64,000 nt of DNA from Davidsoniella eucalypti. Taxonomy: Eukaryota > Ascomycota > Sordariomycetes > Microascales > Ceratocystidaceae. The notes under the pieces are model-generated. The model ran no database searches. It was given only the letters and a program-made list of their open reading frames with translations, and was not told the DNA's origin. Below are positions 1 to 11,693 of this stretch, in pieces. The position numbers were made by a program, and so were the translations under genes. How positions within the stretch are numbered: the first letter of the stretch is position 1; each line of letters opens with the position of its first letter. The stretch is taken from assembly GCA_004009845.1 (NCBI GenBank), contig RMBW01000041.1, positions 219,379 to 283,378 of the forward strand, read 5' to 3'.

Positions 1-63
1 CTTATCCTCCTAGAATCACTTCCATCTATCATCAGCATGGTATTCCTCTAACACCTCGAAAAG

Positions 64-773
64 CGCATGCAAACAGATCCGCCCGCCGGTGTTTCTGCAT
101 CACCTGTCCCCGACAATGTCATGACTTGGTAGGACTTCCCCAGACACCATCCGACTCGACAGCCTTGCTATTGAACAGCGCTATAACGCAAGCTCAGCCG
201 CTACTATTCGGAAACCCAATGAACATGAATTGATTCATCACCACCGCATCGAAAAACGCGAGATACCGAACGCGCTTCGATCCCCTATAGGAATCACAAT
301 CACAATCTAACATACACCGCAACTTCTACAGGAATGCAGTCATTATCGGACCAGCAGATACTCCCTTTGAAGATGGAACTTTCCGATTGGTAATGCAGTT
401 TGAGGAGCAGTACCCTAATAAACCTCCCGCTGTCAAATTTATCAGTGAAATGTTCCACCCCAATGTCTACGCTACCGGCGAGCTCTGCCTCGATATCCTT
501 CAGAATAGATGGAGTCCTACATACGACGTCGCTGCGGTTTTGACGAGCATCCAGAGGTATGGCTACCAAGACCCCGCATCACCTGATGAATTGTTACGAC
601 GGTGATAAGTCATGTTATGCGCTGGACTAACCATTACTCTTTTATATAGTCTGCTTAACGACCCGAACACTGGCTCCCCAGCAAACGTCGAGGCCTCGAA
701 CCTATACAAAGACAACCAAAAGGAATACACAAAGCGTGTTCGCCAAACTGTTGAAAAGAGCTGGGAAGAATAA
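64..773 (+). CDS. RAD6: RAD6/UBC2-type E2 ubiquitin-conjugating enzyme, 5' partial
   Basis: This E2 enzyme passes ubiquitin to substrates such as histone H2B and PCNA with Rad18/Bre1-type E3 partners, in post-replication repair and chromatin control. Visible exons are 64-128, 332-556 and 650-773. Introns 129-331 and 557-649 start GTAGGA and GTATGG; each has a CTAAC branch site. The spliced frame gives 137 codons, from RMQTDPPAGVSASP through the HPN motif (FHPNVYA) and the catalytic cysteine segment GELCLDILQNRW to the end VEKSWEE. About 14 N-terminal residues lie upstream: bases 48-63 look like an intron end (CTAAC, then AAG), so the start codon is outside the window. Total length would be near 151 residues, normal for this family. 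There is no acidic tail like that of budding yeast Rad6, which matches other filamentous fungi. Family assignment is firm; orthology rests on recognition, not on a search. Confidence 0.93.
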
Positions 774-1999
774 ACTCTGCGTTATTCGCTATATAGGCTT
801 TCGCAGCCTTCTCCCCCTCAGGCTCTTCTCGCCAAGCCATTTTCTATCGTGTATACTCATATTGAGCACATTTAAGAAAGCTGAAACGCCTCCCTCGGAG
901 ACCTATGGATATACCCATACTATCTGTAATAACAGAACTGGAGGAAGTTTAGTTCTGCTAATTTGATCAGACTTGAGCAATCCATGCGTCCCTGGAATAA
1001 CTAAAAGGCTTGAATCGTCCATCTCAATACGAAAAAAGAATGCCTTGTACGGCCTCCAATACGAAGACGGAACGGCTGAATGGTTAGCTTTAGCGACGCT
1101 TACTATCGAATCAGTCTAGTTTGTATTGTTCATCGCCAAAAATAACTAGATATAATTACAGGTAAACACGAAAATTCTCCCGCCGTGCCGTCAATATAGA
1201 GAAAATGGTTCGAGAACTTCGCATTCTTTCTATATGAGCAGTCGCCTTTGAACAGCTACATTCACTCACTCCATAGCATTCTATTTTTGTCATATTACAT
1301 CTTAAATATCTAATATCTTATAAATACGGTTCATGGGCTATATATCATCTTAGTGATTATTGAACCACAATACTTGCAAATGCCATATGTAACTTTTTTT
1401 TAATTCATTAATCGTATGGAGCTATAGAGCTATGAATGCCATACGTAGCTACTATAGTTGATAACTACAAATTACTTAATATATGTATATCGTGCCTAAA
1501 TCTCAACTATAATTTGTAATACAGAGTATACTTATCTATCTCTCTAAATAAGGTACATTGATATAGTTCTTTTTATAAATAATCATAAGGGTTGAATATG
1601 TACTAACAATAACTATACATAGATAACTAGCCCATTTCAACTGGGCTGAATTCAGCCTAGGCATCAACACTAGAAACACACTTGATGTTCTAATTGTTAT
1701 AACCTATGGTATAAATAATGAGTTCTCGATACTTCAAAGGTCATCACATATGCAAGTTTGGATAACCAGCTGGATTTCGATATGTGCACCAATAGCGTAG
1801 ACAGGATGTGATATCATGTACTTACACGAAAAGTGTACAAATTATGCAGTTAATTATTACATTTTTGCACATTACTTGCATTTCACAAGAACATTTGGAG
1901 TACATAATAAGCAAATAGGACGCTCTTTTAGATATTAATTTGTATTTTGATATTGCTAAGATGAAATAAAGATCAAAGATGCACAATTGCAAGTGTTAT
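774..1999. other. AT-rich spacer between convergent genes
   Basis: This is the shared 3' side of RAD6 (+) and the thioredoxin gene (-). It is AT-rich, mostly short A/T runs and TATA-like strings from about 1130 on. Open frames are short and none resembles a protein family. I see no RNA gene, repeat array or element here. Confidence 0.7.
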
Positions 2000-2368
2000 C
2001 TACAACTCAGCAGCACGCTTCTTAGCCAACGTGCCGATTTTTTCCAAGGCGCCAGTAAGAGCATTAACGTCCGCGCCACGGATATGTTTATGGCCGTTGA
2101 CGGCGACCTGTTGACCTTCTTTGAAAAACATAAAGGTGGGCATGGCGGTAACGTTGTAGGCAGCAGCAGCCTGACGGACTTCATCGACGTTGATCTTGGC
2201 GAAGACGTAGATGTCTTTGACGGAGTTGGCGACGGCGAGTTTCTCGAAGATGGGAGAGATCATCTTGCAGGGAGGACACCAGGTGGCGTAGAAGTCAATA
2301 GCGACATACGTGTTAGCGGCGAAGAGTGCCTGGAGGCCTTCCATACTGGTGATCTCGACGACGGGCAT
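2000..2368 (-). CDS. Thioredoxin with CPPC active site
   Basis: This is a small cytosolic-type thioredoxin, a disulfide reductant normally recharged by thioredoxin reductase and NADPH. The gene is one exon of 122 residues starting MPVVEITSMEGLQAL. The fold is recognisable: the active-site strand FYATWCPPCKM near residues 27-37, then INVDEV, the cis-proline segment AMPTFMFFKEG and the final helix. The active site reads WCPPC where typical thioredoxins have WCGPC, so the residue that strongly sets redox potential is changed. The C-terminus (KIGTLAKKRAAEL) is roughly 12-15 residues longer than a 105-110 residue family member. No signal peptide or mitochondrial presequence is seen. The ATG at 2368 is the only sensible start. 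It is divergent from the kinesin gene across 2.5 kb. Substrate and paralogue identity are unknown. Confidence 0.93.
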   Translation of the reverse strand: MPVVEITSMEGLQALFAANTYVAIDFYATWCPPCKMISPIFEKLAVANSVKDIYVFAKINVDEVRQAAAAYNVTAMPTFMFFKEGQQVAVNGHKHIRGADVNALTGALEKIGTLAKKRAAEL

Positions 2369-4831
2369 GGTGATTATAGGTTGACTTTTTTGATGGTGTA
2401 AGGGTGAGAGTGAGTGAGAGTAAAAGTAAGATTTTTGGTCAGAGGCGACAAGTACCTGGAGTCTTGTGTATGGAATGGTTAGTTAGAGAAGTGGCTGACC
2501 GCGGATATATGGATGTGGTGTGATGTTGATTCCAAAGAACGTCAGAAATATACCATAGGAGCTGGGGATATCTTGACTACACAAAAGGGTAAAAAACCCT
2601 AGCCTGTTCTTTCCAAGGCTGTGAAAATGGGCTATGATATATAAGGGTTGGAATATAGTAGTGATGGACTAGATTGATAGAATAGAAACTTGAAGGAGGG
2701 GTCTTTGATAAGTGGGTTATGTTGTTTAATTGGGTTGTCCAAGTGGACATTATATATACACAGCCCGTGTTTACTTTGGTAAGATTTCTGTAAACTTCTC
2801 TAAAGTTCTATTAAGATTTCACTTGATATATAATGTAGAGTCAGTCATATTCTGAGCCCGACCATTCCCGATACTTTGATTTGCTTGTGATCATATACAT
2901 ACATATTGTACATGTAAATCCAAATAGGGTTAGGCGCAGCCACTATATTTGCAATGGCAGCATTATGCTAAGGGATATAGAAACTAGTCTGTCTTCTAGA
3001 GAGAGATGGAAGTGTTGGGAGAGCTGATAGACTGTTGACCGAGTAATGCTGATATGAGCTTACTGGAATAGATAGTTAGATAGACAAGATATAGTTGATT
3101 GGTCAATAGAGCCCCTGCTTGAGACACACGAACGACATTGATTAAGATGTCGCGGGTTGTAATTACGGCACATAACGGTCTATGCAGAATGTGTCTGATA
3201 TGGCGACAATGCGGCGATGGTCGTTGGTGTGCACTGGCCACTTGATCAACATAATGGATGTACATATAGTCTTGGTTATTCAGTCGTGTAAATAGAGGGG
3301 TAACTTGTCGATCTGGCGGGAGAGAGAAATGGAGAAAAGGTTGTGTTGAAAGTTCAAGATATTGGACCAGACAGGCACATGCACATATAGATATATATGT
3401 GCATGACTACTTATGTTCGTCTCTGTGAATGAAACCGTACCGTGTGAACTGTAAGCGGTACACACTATGATGATTCTCTAAAGATACTGGCATTACCATC
3501 AAGGCATGAAAGATGCAATAAGGAACGTGCCCGCTTCATGTGTCAATCCTGTGTAAGTATTATGGAAGTGGTTATGCTTTATTTTTTTGGTGATGCAGCA
3601 GTTCCGGGTAGTCGGGGAGTTTGGAGTTTATGCTTGCTCTGCCCCTGGATTTAAAGTGAATTGGGAGTTGAAGCCGCTGTCTATTGTTGTTTTTCTGTTC
3701 TATTGGGTAGGAAACTTCTTCAGGGCCCTCTGCCTTTGATATTCTTTCGTTTTCTCGCTGTCCCGTCTAGGCTCCTTCTGGGCCAGGGTTTGCGTAGAAA
3801 TTACAGAAACAGCGAAACCCCTGCGTCTCGTTGCTTTATCTCTCTTCTGGCCTTCCAACTTTTCTACTGCCATCGGCATTTCATATAGTGCATATCTCCA
3901 GCCCGGCTTTCAAGGCGTCTAGAAGTCTGTGAAGCATAGAGCTACCACACGGCTTGGATTGTGAACTTGATTCAGAGAGTCCATATATATTTTATATATC
4001 CGATAGGCTGTCCTTGCGCCCCAGACCCACTGAAGCTAGAAGCCAAGCTAGCAGACGGCAAGCTCAACGAGAGAGAGCTCTTGGGCAGCGCTTTGTTTAC
4101 CGGCCTTTGCTGTTTTGGGCTATTTATTTATTATTTATTATTGCTGCATCACCATCCTTTATCGATAGGCGCTCACAGCACCCGGCCGCTATTGTTTTAC
4201 TGGGTTACAAATACAGAACACACAGCGCTGTAATCAGGCAGGACGTCCGCCCGACAAGTCAGTACGATACAGCCTCCTAGTGTCCTAATGTCCCAATGTC
4301 CCAAGCTAACCTGTAACCTAGACATAGCAACGCAGCCGCAATTCAACTTCTTCAGTTCCAGACAAAGCAGAACAAGGCCCATCCTATCCATCGAATCGAA
4401 TCCCCTGGACGGACTGCTCACCCATCTTTCAGAGCACAAGCAAAGACGCATTGCATTAGCTTCCCGCCAATTTGAATTTCGCTCTCTCTCTTTCTCACTC
4501 CTCGAACTGACTCCCTCCACAGTAGCATTTTGCTTTTGCTTCGCTTTGCTTTGCTTTGGCACCGCTCATTCTGCACCGCTCATTTTGTATGCTTGACGCT
4601 TGACCTATCGCTTGATTGATTGCCGTTCAATGAGGCTGCTGCATTAGTGAGCGAGCGCAACCCCCAAATTTCCAACACGCTCTTTTTTTTTTTTTTGCTT
4701 TTTTGCTGTTGTCTTCATCACCACCGCCACCGACCAACCAATCCGCACCTACATTGTCGATTTCTCAGTAAATACACTAATCGTTAGCCCCCCTCGACTC
4801 TTCAGCCTGCTGTAAGCGCTGCAAGATCATC
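2369..4831. promoter_or_regulatory. Divergent upstream region of thioredoxin and kinesin genes
   Basis: These 2.46 kb separate the thioredoxin start (2368, -) from the kinesin start (4832, +), so they should hold both promoters. The 600 bases before the kinesin ATG are pyrimidine-rich, with a T run at about 4682-4696, typical of fungal leaders. An open frame at 4288-4596 could be a long upstream ORF, but its composition is simple and it resembles no family. I could not pick out a specific factor site with confidence. Confidence 0.55.
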
Positions 4832-7800
4832 ATGTCTGGCGCAAACAGCATCAAGGTCGTCGCCCGATTCCGGCCCCAGAACAAGATCGAACTGGCCTCG
4901 GGCGGTCAGCCTATCGTCTCTTTCGATGGCCAAGACACTTGCGCAGTCGACGTAAGTTTATACTACTTTCTGTTTATCTAATGACTTCTCCCCTTTGCCC
5001 CCCCGCTTGCTAGTCGGATAGTGGCCGGTCCTGTGGGCCCGATCAGGATAGCCTGCCGTTCGTCTACCGACAGTAATGGCCATTGCCTGCCCGCCCGGCC
5101 GGTATTATTGACACGGCTCCTTTTGAGCCACTATCTCGGGAGACCGTCACGGGCCCACGTCCGTCCTGACCGCCACGACACCCCCCTCCCCCTCTATGTA
5201 GATTATAGAGACTAGCTCTACCACCGCATATCGTCATCCACTGTTGCCGGGCATCATGACTAATCTGTCTCGCGCTGTTCATATTTAGTCCAAGGAGGCT
5301 CAGGGTAGCTTCACTTTCGACCGCGTGTTTGATATGTCCTGCAAGCAAGAGGATATCTTCAACTTCTCCATCAAGCCCACCGTCGACGATATTCTTAATG
5401 GCTACAACGGAACCGTTTTCGCCTACGGCCAGACCGGTGCTGGTAAATCGTACACCATGATGGGTACTAGTATCGACGACGAAGAGAACCGCGGTGTTAT
5501 CCCTCGAATTGTCGAACAAATATTTTTCAGCATCATGTCCAGTCCTTCCTCGATCGAATATACTGTTAGAGTCAGTTACATGGAAATTTATATGGAACGC
5601 ATTCGTGATCTTCTGGCGCCCCAGAACGACAACCTACCTGTGCACGAGGAAAAGAACCGTGGAGTCTACGTCAAAGGTCTGCTAGAAGTCTACGTGTCAA
5701 GTGTCCAGGAAGTTTATGAGGTCATGCGTCGTGGTGGAAACGCCAGAGCTGTATCTGCCACAAACATGAACCAGGAGTCATCGCGTTCGCATTCTATCTT
5801 CGTCATCACTATCACTCAGAAGAATGTGGAAACTGGCTCGGCAAAGAGTGGTCAGCTTTTCCTAGTCGATTTGGCAGGTTCAGAAAAGGTTGGCAAGACC
5901 GGTGCCAGTGGCCAAACACTAGAGGAGGCCAAGAAAATCAACAAGTCTCTTAGTGCTCTGGGTATGGTCATCAACGCCCTGACTGACGGAAAATCTTCTC
6001 ACGTTCCTTACCGTGATTCCAAACTTACCAGAATTCTACAAGAGTCACTTGGTGGTAACAGTCGGACCACTCTAATCATCAACTGTTCCCCGAGTAGTTA
6101 TAACGATGCTGAAACTCTCAGTACTTTGCGTTTTGGTATGCGTGCCAAGGCTATCAAGAACAAGGCGAAAGTCAACGCCGAACTCAGTCCGGCCGAGCTC
6201 AAGGCTCTACTACGAAAAGCGCAGTCCCAAACAACAACCTACACCAACTACATTGGTAACCTGGAAGGTGAGGTACAATTATGGCGTTCCGGCGAGACCG
6301 TTCCCCGGGAACGCTGGGTTCCACCACTGGGCTCCGACTCAGCACCGGCCGCTCCTCGTACACCTGCCCGTGACCCTAGACCATCAACCCCCTCTCGACT
6401 CCACCACGCCGATCCACGAGCTGAAACACCCGGCCTCATCGAGCGTGCCGGCACACCGAGTCTACCTCTTGACAAGGACGAGCGTGAAGAGTTCTTAAGG
6501 CGCGAAAACGAACTACAAGATCAACTCACCGAGAAGGAAAGTCTCTTCAACTCGGCCACTCAACAATACCTTGAGATCAAGGAGGAGCTGGGCTTCCTTA
6601 AGGAACACGATTCTAAGACGGGCAAAGATAACGAGAAATTGACTGGCGAGGTCAACGAGGCTAAGATGCAACTTGAGCGGTTAACATTCGAGAGCAAGGA
6701 AGCACAAATCACTATGGATGCGCTGAAGGAGGCTAACTCCGAGCTTACCACTGAACTGGACGAGGTCAAACAGCAGCTCATGGATGTCAAGATCAGTGCC
6801 AAGGAAACTAGTGCCCAGCTTGGCGAGAAGGAGAAGAAGAAGCAGGAGAAGATGGCCCAGATGATGGCTGGCTTTGATCTAGGAGGTGACGTATTCAGCG
6901 ACAACGAGCGCTCTATTGCCGAAGCTATCCAAAAGGTCGATGCTCTTGTCGAGCAAACTTCAGTTGGCAACAACATTGCCCCTGATGACCTCAAGGATGT
7001 TAAAAACAAGCTCGTTGAGACCCAGGGTATCGTCCGCCAGGCTGAGCTGTCCATGTACAGCACTGTTTCGGGCGAGGCTGATGCTCGCAGAAGACAAGAA
7101 CTGGAAGCTCGCCTTGTTGCACTCCAGGCTGAGTACGAGGAGCTTCTCTCTAGAAACTTGGACGAGTCCGATGTTGAGGAGATCAAGGCCCGTCTGGGTG
7201 ATGCTCTAGCTAGCAAGAAGGACACCGAGGAGGAGCTGGTGGCCAACCTGAAGGCCGAGGTCGAGCAGAAGGCTGCCGAAAACAACCGCATGAAGACTCT
7301 CATCGAGGATCTCCAGCGGAGAGTCAAGGCTGGCACTGCGGCGCCTATGGCCAATGGCAAGACCATTCAGCAGCAGATTGCTGAGTTTGACGTCATGAAG
7401 AAGAGTCTGATGCGTGATCTTCAGAACCGCTGCGAGCGCGTAGTTGAGCTAGAGATCTCTCTGGATGAGACCCGCGAGCAGTACAACAACGTGCTACGGT
7501 CGTCCAACAACCGTGCCCAGCAAAAGAAGATGGCGTTCCTGGAGCGCAACCTAGAGCAGCTCACGCAAGTGCAACGCCAGCTTGTCGAGCAAAACTCCAG
7601 CCTCAAGAAGGAGGTTGCTATTGCAGAGCGCAAGCTGATTGCTCGTAACGAACGTATCCAGAGTTTGGAAAGCCTACTCCAGGAGAGCCAAGAGAAGATG
7701 ACTGCTGCCAACCAAAAGTAAGTTACTACCCCTTTTTCCCCCTTACATGAATTGCTCTATATCCATAGAATGTATCACTAACTGTCGAACAGGTTTGAGG

Positions 7801-8024
7801 TCCAGATTGCTGCTGTCAAGGAGCGCCTGGAGGCGGCCAAGGCTGGTAGCACCCGTGGCCTTAACTCGAGTGGTGGCTTCGGCGGCTTTAGCTTCGGCGG
7901 TGCTGGTAGTCGCATTGCCAAGCCTCTGCGTGGCGGCGGCGGCGATGCGCCGGCCGGTGTGCCCACGATTGCCAACCTACAGAACGAGGGCAAGCGCAGC
8001 AGCTGGTTCTTCCAGAAGTCGTAG
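4832..8024 (+). CDS. kinA: Conventional kinesin (kinesin-1) heavy chain
   Basis: This is the plus-end-directed microtubule motor that carries vesicles and dynein/dynactin to hyphal tips. Exons are 4832-4951, 5289-7717 and 7793-8024, joined in frame to 926 residues, about the length of Neurospora NKIN. The N-terminal motor domain (1 to about 330) has the P-loop GQTGAGKS at about 87-94, switch I NMNQESSRSH, switch II DLAGSEK and the microtubule-binding YRDSKLTRIL. A proline-rich hinge follows (about 370-430), then a long coiled coil and the fungal kinesin block DLQNRCERVVELEISLDETR. The last exon gives a tail with the autoinhibitory IAK motif (GSRIAKPLRGGGG), ending SSWFFQKS. Intron 1 (337 nt) follows codon 40 and is unusually GC-rich. 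Intron 2 (75 nt) has a CACTAAC branch site. No light-chain gene is nearby; fungal kinesin-1 works without one. The call is firm. Confidence 0.97.
5033..5158 (+). repeat. Inverted repeat inside kinesin intron 1
   Basis: GTGGGCCCG at 5033-5041 is an exact inverse complement of CGGGCCCAC at 5150-5158, with about 108 nt between. Both arms lie in the 337-nt first intron, in a GC-rich stretch that contrasts with the other introns here. In RNA this could form a 9-bp stem that shortens the distance between the splice sites. That role is inference. Confidence 0.5.
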
Positions 8025-10405
8025 TCGCGTCGTCTGGTAACAAAAGCAGCAGCCCGGGAAAGGTCTCGGACACGTTTTATGTCATCGGATACACTGGCGG
8101 CATCGGAGAGCAGCTAGGGCGCCAAAGAAGGCGCTGTTATCTCTCTTACTGCAACGACAGTGTATATAGGAGGGCGATTTAGGGCCTATGCTTATGTGCG
8201 CGTGCATGGAAGAGGGGGGAGCAAGGACGTGTTGTCTATTCTATCTATCCTGTCTGTCTGGCTTCTATTTGTCGGTCTGTTTGTGGTGTTGGCTCGGATT
8301 TTGGTGGGTTGAACGTGATGTTCTGTCTTGATGTGCTATGGCCTTCGCTCATGGCTTTTTACTGGTTTTATTTTTCTTTCTATCATTATTTTTTTACTTT
8401 GCCGGAGACTTGACGGGCGTTGCTCATACTATTATCATCACTCACATATATCCCTCTTCTTTATTCAATTTTTTTTTGCGCATCTCGTTTTTCTTTATCA
8501 TGTCCTCTTAAGACTCTTTGTCATACCGAATGCTTCCACTATTAAGCATGGCGTTTTTTTTTTTTCGTGTCGAATTACTCTGTTTCTTTTTTTCCTTTTC
8601 TTTCTATGCTTGGACTTTCAGGGTTTGCAAAGATTTTTTGTATTTCTTTCTTTTCTGCTCTGCTACTTTTGACTAGCTCTTTTTTTGTATAACGAAACAT
8701 CCTTATTTTTGAGTGGGTTAGTGTACTCGTTCTAGAGCTAGGTGCTATCACGTTCCTAGATTATATACATATGTAGGGTAATGAGGTATCTTTCCTGTCA
8801 AACTCGTGGTGAAATAGGCCTATTTTCTACATCGAAAAGGATTATCGCCAAAAAGTATGGTATATGATATAGGTATTCACTTTATTGTTTTTTGTAAATT
8901 GCCTTTTTTTTTCTTTTCTTCTTAAGTTGGCCAGCAAGCAACATGATTAATGAATTTTTTTTTTAAAAAAAAAACCAAACAAAACAAAACACGGTTAGCA
9001 GTGCTACTTGCAGCGACAATCTTAGATCAGGCCGCCCGCATGCTTAGCCAACTAAGAACAGCAAAGTCTTGAAGACGAGTTATACTCCATACAACAAAAG
9101 CCACGGACGAAGAATGGGGGAATTAGAGGGCGCGTGCTAAGCAACCAATCTTGATAAGTAAATTTAAGGCAAACTTTAGATAAGTGGATGATATGCAAGG
9201 CAAACCTTAGTGAGGGTGATGGTGGACAAAAAGAAAAAGAAAACAAAAAGAAAAAGAGATACGCAGTAGATACATGGGCTGTGTCGTCGAGAATCAGCGT
9301 TTCAGAAGTGGTTCTTTACCTTGTATAAATGTAGTTGTAGCTATCTTGTTCAGGTGAAGTAACACAGGGTTTTTGGGCAGTTGTTAGCCTATATTTATAT
9401 CAGGCAGGGCCACTATTTTGTAAGTTCTAATTCACGGAATAGAAATTTAGAAACATTCCAACACATAAAAAATATCTAACCTAAATGAGGGGGTGCCTGG
9501 AGTAGGCTGTCAACGGGACCAAAAACTTACTCCCCTAGAAACTCCCAAGAAAATCCAAAGATTAAAAAAATTAGGAAAACAGCCATTTTTCAAGATATAA
9601 AGAAGGATTGAAGGATTGTCAATGTGTATTTTTGATTTTACATGTATAATTTATTTTACTTTTTGTTCCCAGTATGTACTCGGCCATCTGTAATTAGAAG
9701 AAGAAAGAGTCAGGTGTTGAATATATTAAATTACATAGAAAATTGTACAGCGAAAGAATTACAATCGAGATAAACCTGTCGAGAATAGGCAATACATTTC
9801 CACCCTTTCTAGATGCCAAGGGTAGCTGTTTGTTCTACCATATCTTCTCTTGACTTTCCGACGAGAAGTAGAAGAAACAGAAGACATCATGATGGGCAAA
9901 GCCAGGTTCCTGGCGTATGCGAACTCGTGTTTACTTCTGTTTGAATATCATTTTTGCCTTGAATACTTTCGGTTTCTAGCTATACATTATATGCTGATGC
10001 TGATGGAGGCCAGGAGGAATGGCCCAACGGGCTAGCAAGCTGAAAATGAGCCTTGTTGTATGTACTTTCACATATACAATTACTCATCGAAAGCAACAAG
10101 TGGCAGAATTGTAAGCCAGGAATTCCGAAATCATAGCTCATCGAGGATCCAGCACTCAAGCCCGACAGTGACAACACGACTGAGCCAGGAAAGAGAGGCA
10201 TATATACGGTAGGACTAAAACTTGTATTATACATGTTTAATGTAGAAGAAGGCGGTTTTCGCCGTGGAATAGCGAGCGTATTATTGCATGACCTGTAAGC
10301 AGCCAAGATGATATGGAAGTACTATGCAGATACCACTCGCCCGCCTATTAGCGAACACAGACGATTCGCTCCAGGGCCTGCTATACATTACATCATATCA
10401 TTAGA
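8025..10405. other. Spacer between convergent kinesin and AcpS-type genes
   Basis: These are the shared 3' flanks. The first 700 bases are T-rich with long T runs (for example near 8470, 8550 and 8670), as expected of a fungal 3' UTR and downstream region. An A/T-run patch lies at about 8905-8990. The rest is AT-rich with no open frame that resembles a protein and no RNA gene that I can recognise. Confidence 0.65.
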
Positions 10406-11418
10406 CTATGGCTTTCGTTCTCCATTCTTGCGCTCAAAGGTTTTAAGCCGATCTAGGCTGGCCGACGGTGTTGATACAGTGAAACCAATACAAGATGCCG
10501 TGGCAAATCCACCATCATGACTGATAGATATCAAAGCCTCTTGATCTTCCGTAGTGAATGGATGAACTGCCTTGATCACAGCACAGGGACGTGATGCTAT
10601 GCCGGGTGGACTTCCATGGGCCACAGAGCTAGATGCACCGGAAGAAGATGGGGGGCAATGGGCACTGCTTTGTGAAATTTGTTGCGTGTTTTGTTGCTGG
10701 TCTAAATACCAGCGCGGAAATATCCGTACATCATGCCAGCCGAGTCGGATATTAGGGTGAGATTTGAAAGCGGCTTCTTTAGCAGCAAATCTATATTACA
10801 AAAAGGATAGAGTAAGCGTAGGAGCGCATGACGAAGTTGGCGTAATGAGTTAGTAGACAAGTTCGGTGGCTAATATGTATGTTATACAAAACTAGAAGAT
10901 AAGAAACGAGGTAGAAATCAGGAGGCATGTTTTTTCAATCTGTATATATTCCATAGTATGTGCATATGCTGATGCATGCACTAGGCAAAGGAGGCTTGGA
11001 GGATTGAAAATGTGATAGGAATGGAGAGGAGAGGAGGAGACTATCTATAGCAGGCTCTGGGTCTTTTCTTCCCGAGACCACAATCGAAGGCTTGAAGGCC
11101 TAATATATTTGTTTGTTTGGTTGGACCTCACCTTCCAGCAATAAATCCAATCGAAGCTGCAATCTCTGCTTTTGATGATGACGTTGGCGATGGAGCTCCG
11201 GCTTGTTCTCCGTTGGTTGGGCTTGGCGTTGCTTTTGTCGCGGAAAGCCTTGCCAACTCATATGCGGGCTTCAGCCGGTCAGCAAAGACAGTGTGTTCTT
11301 CCGGGCTGAATAGACGCCTGATGAATCGCAGGCCAAGAGTCGAAACAACTATTCGTTGGATGCGGGCGATATGGCAAATATCGGTGCCTAATGTGAAGGG
11401 TTGGGGAAATGGCCGCAT
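10406..11418 (-). CDS. PPT2: AcpS-type 4'-phosphopantetheinyl transferase (holo-ACP synthase), probably mitochondrial
   Basis: The enzyme moves 4'-phosphopantetheine from CoA to a serine of acyl carrier protein. In fungi the AcpS-type (Ppt2) form serves mitochondrial ACP and type II fatty acid synthesis. Exons are 11418-11132 and 10790-10406, joined to 223 residues. The first exon has the magnesium-binding N-terminal motif (TLGTDICHIARIQRI) and LFSPEE. The second starts inside the second signature (AGR-FAAKEAAFKSHP), so the 341-nt intron interrupts the catalytic KEA motif region. The C-terminus has the conserved ISHDGGFATASCI. Two low-complexity inserts (about residues 60-90 and 120-160) lengthen it over the bacterial enzyme of about 125 residues. 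ATG 11418 is chosen because the frame upstream has no other ATG. No clear presequence is visible, so mitochondrial location is inferred from the family. It follows the DUF1774 gene on the same strand by 275 bases. Confidence 0.88.
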
Positions 11419-11693
11419 CAAGTTTAATTGTAGTTGGTGGGTAGATAGAAAGCAACTCAAATAAAGAACGGAAAGGCTTCATGTATGTAGCACACCTTTG
11501 GTTAGAGTGTTGAAAAGATTTAGGGTTTGATTTACACTCCCACGTGACTACTAAAAAGGGACTGGGAAGATGTATACTTTTGGAATTAGCTATATAATCA
11601 TAGGTTCATAATTATTTCTACAGTGTTCTTCCTTGGTAGTTAGTGTTTATTTGCCTCTGGTATCGAGCTAACACGGCTAGCTGGCAGGGCTTT

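Noticed and set aside
1100..1999. AT-rich stretch considered as a RIP-mutated transposon remnant
   Set aside because: No repeat ends, no transposase-like frame fragments and no second copy in the window. Dinucleotide indices and a genome search would be needed.
4288..4596. A 102-codon frame in the kinesin leader region
   Set aside because: Low-complexity Phe/Cys/Leu-rich translation typical of pyrimidine-rich leaders; could be an upstream ORF but is not supported as a gene.
6560..7366. A 268-codon minus-strand frame opposite the kinesin coiled coil
   Set aside because: A shadow frame of a conserved coding region; Ser/Leu-rich with no family resemblance.
11419..11460. Extending the AcpS-type protein upstream by 14 codons
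   Set aside because: The upstream codon is TTG, not ATG. ATG 11418 directly precedes the conserved N-terminal motif.
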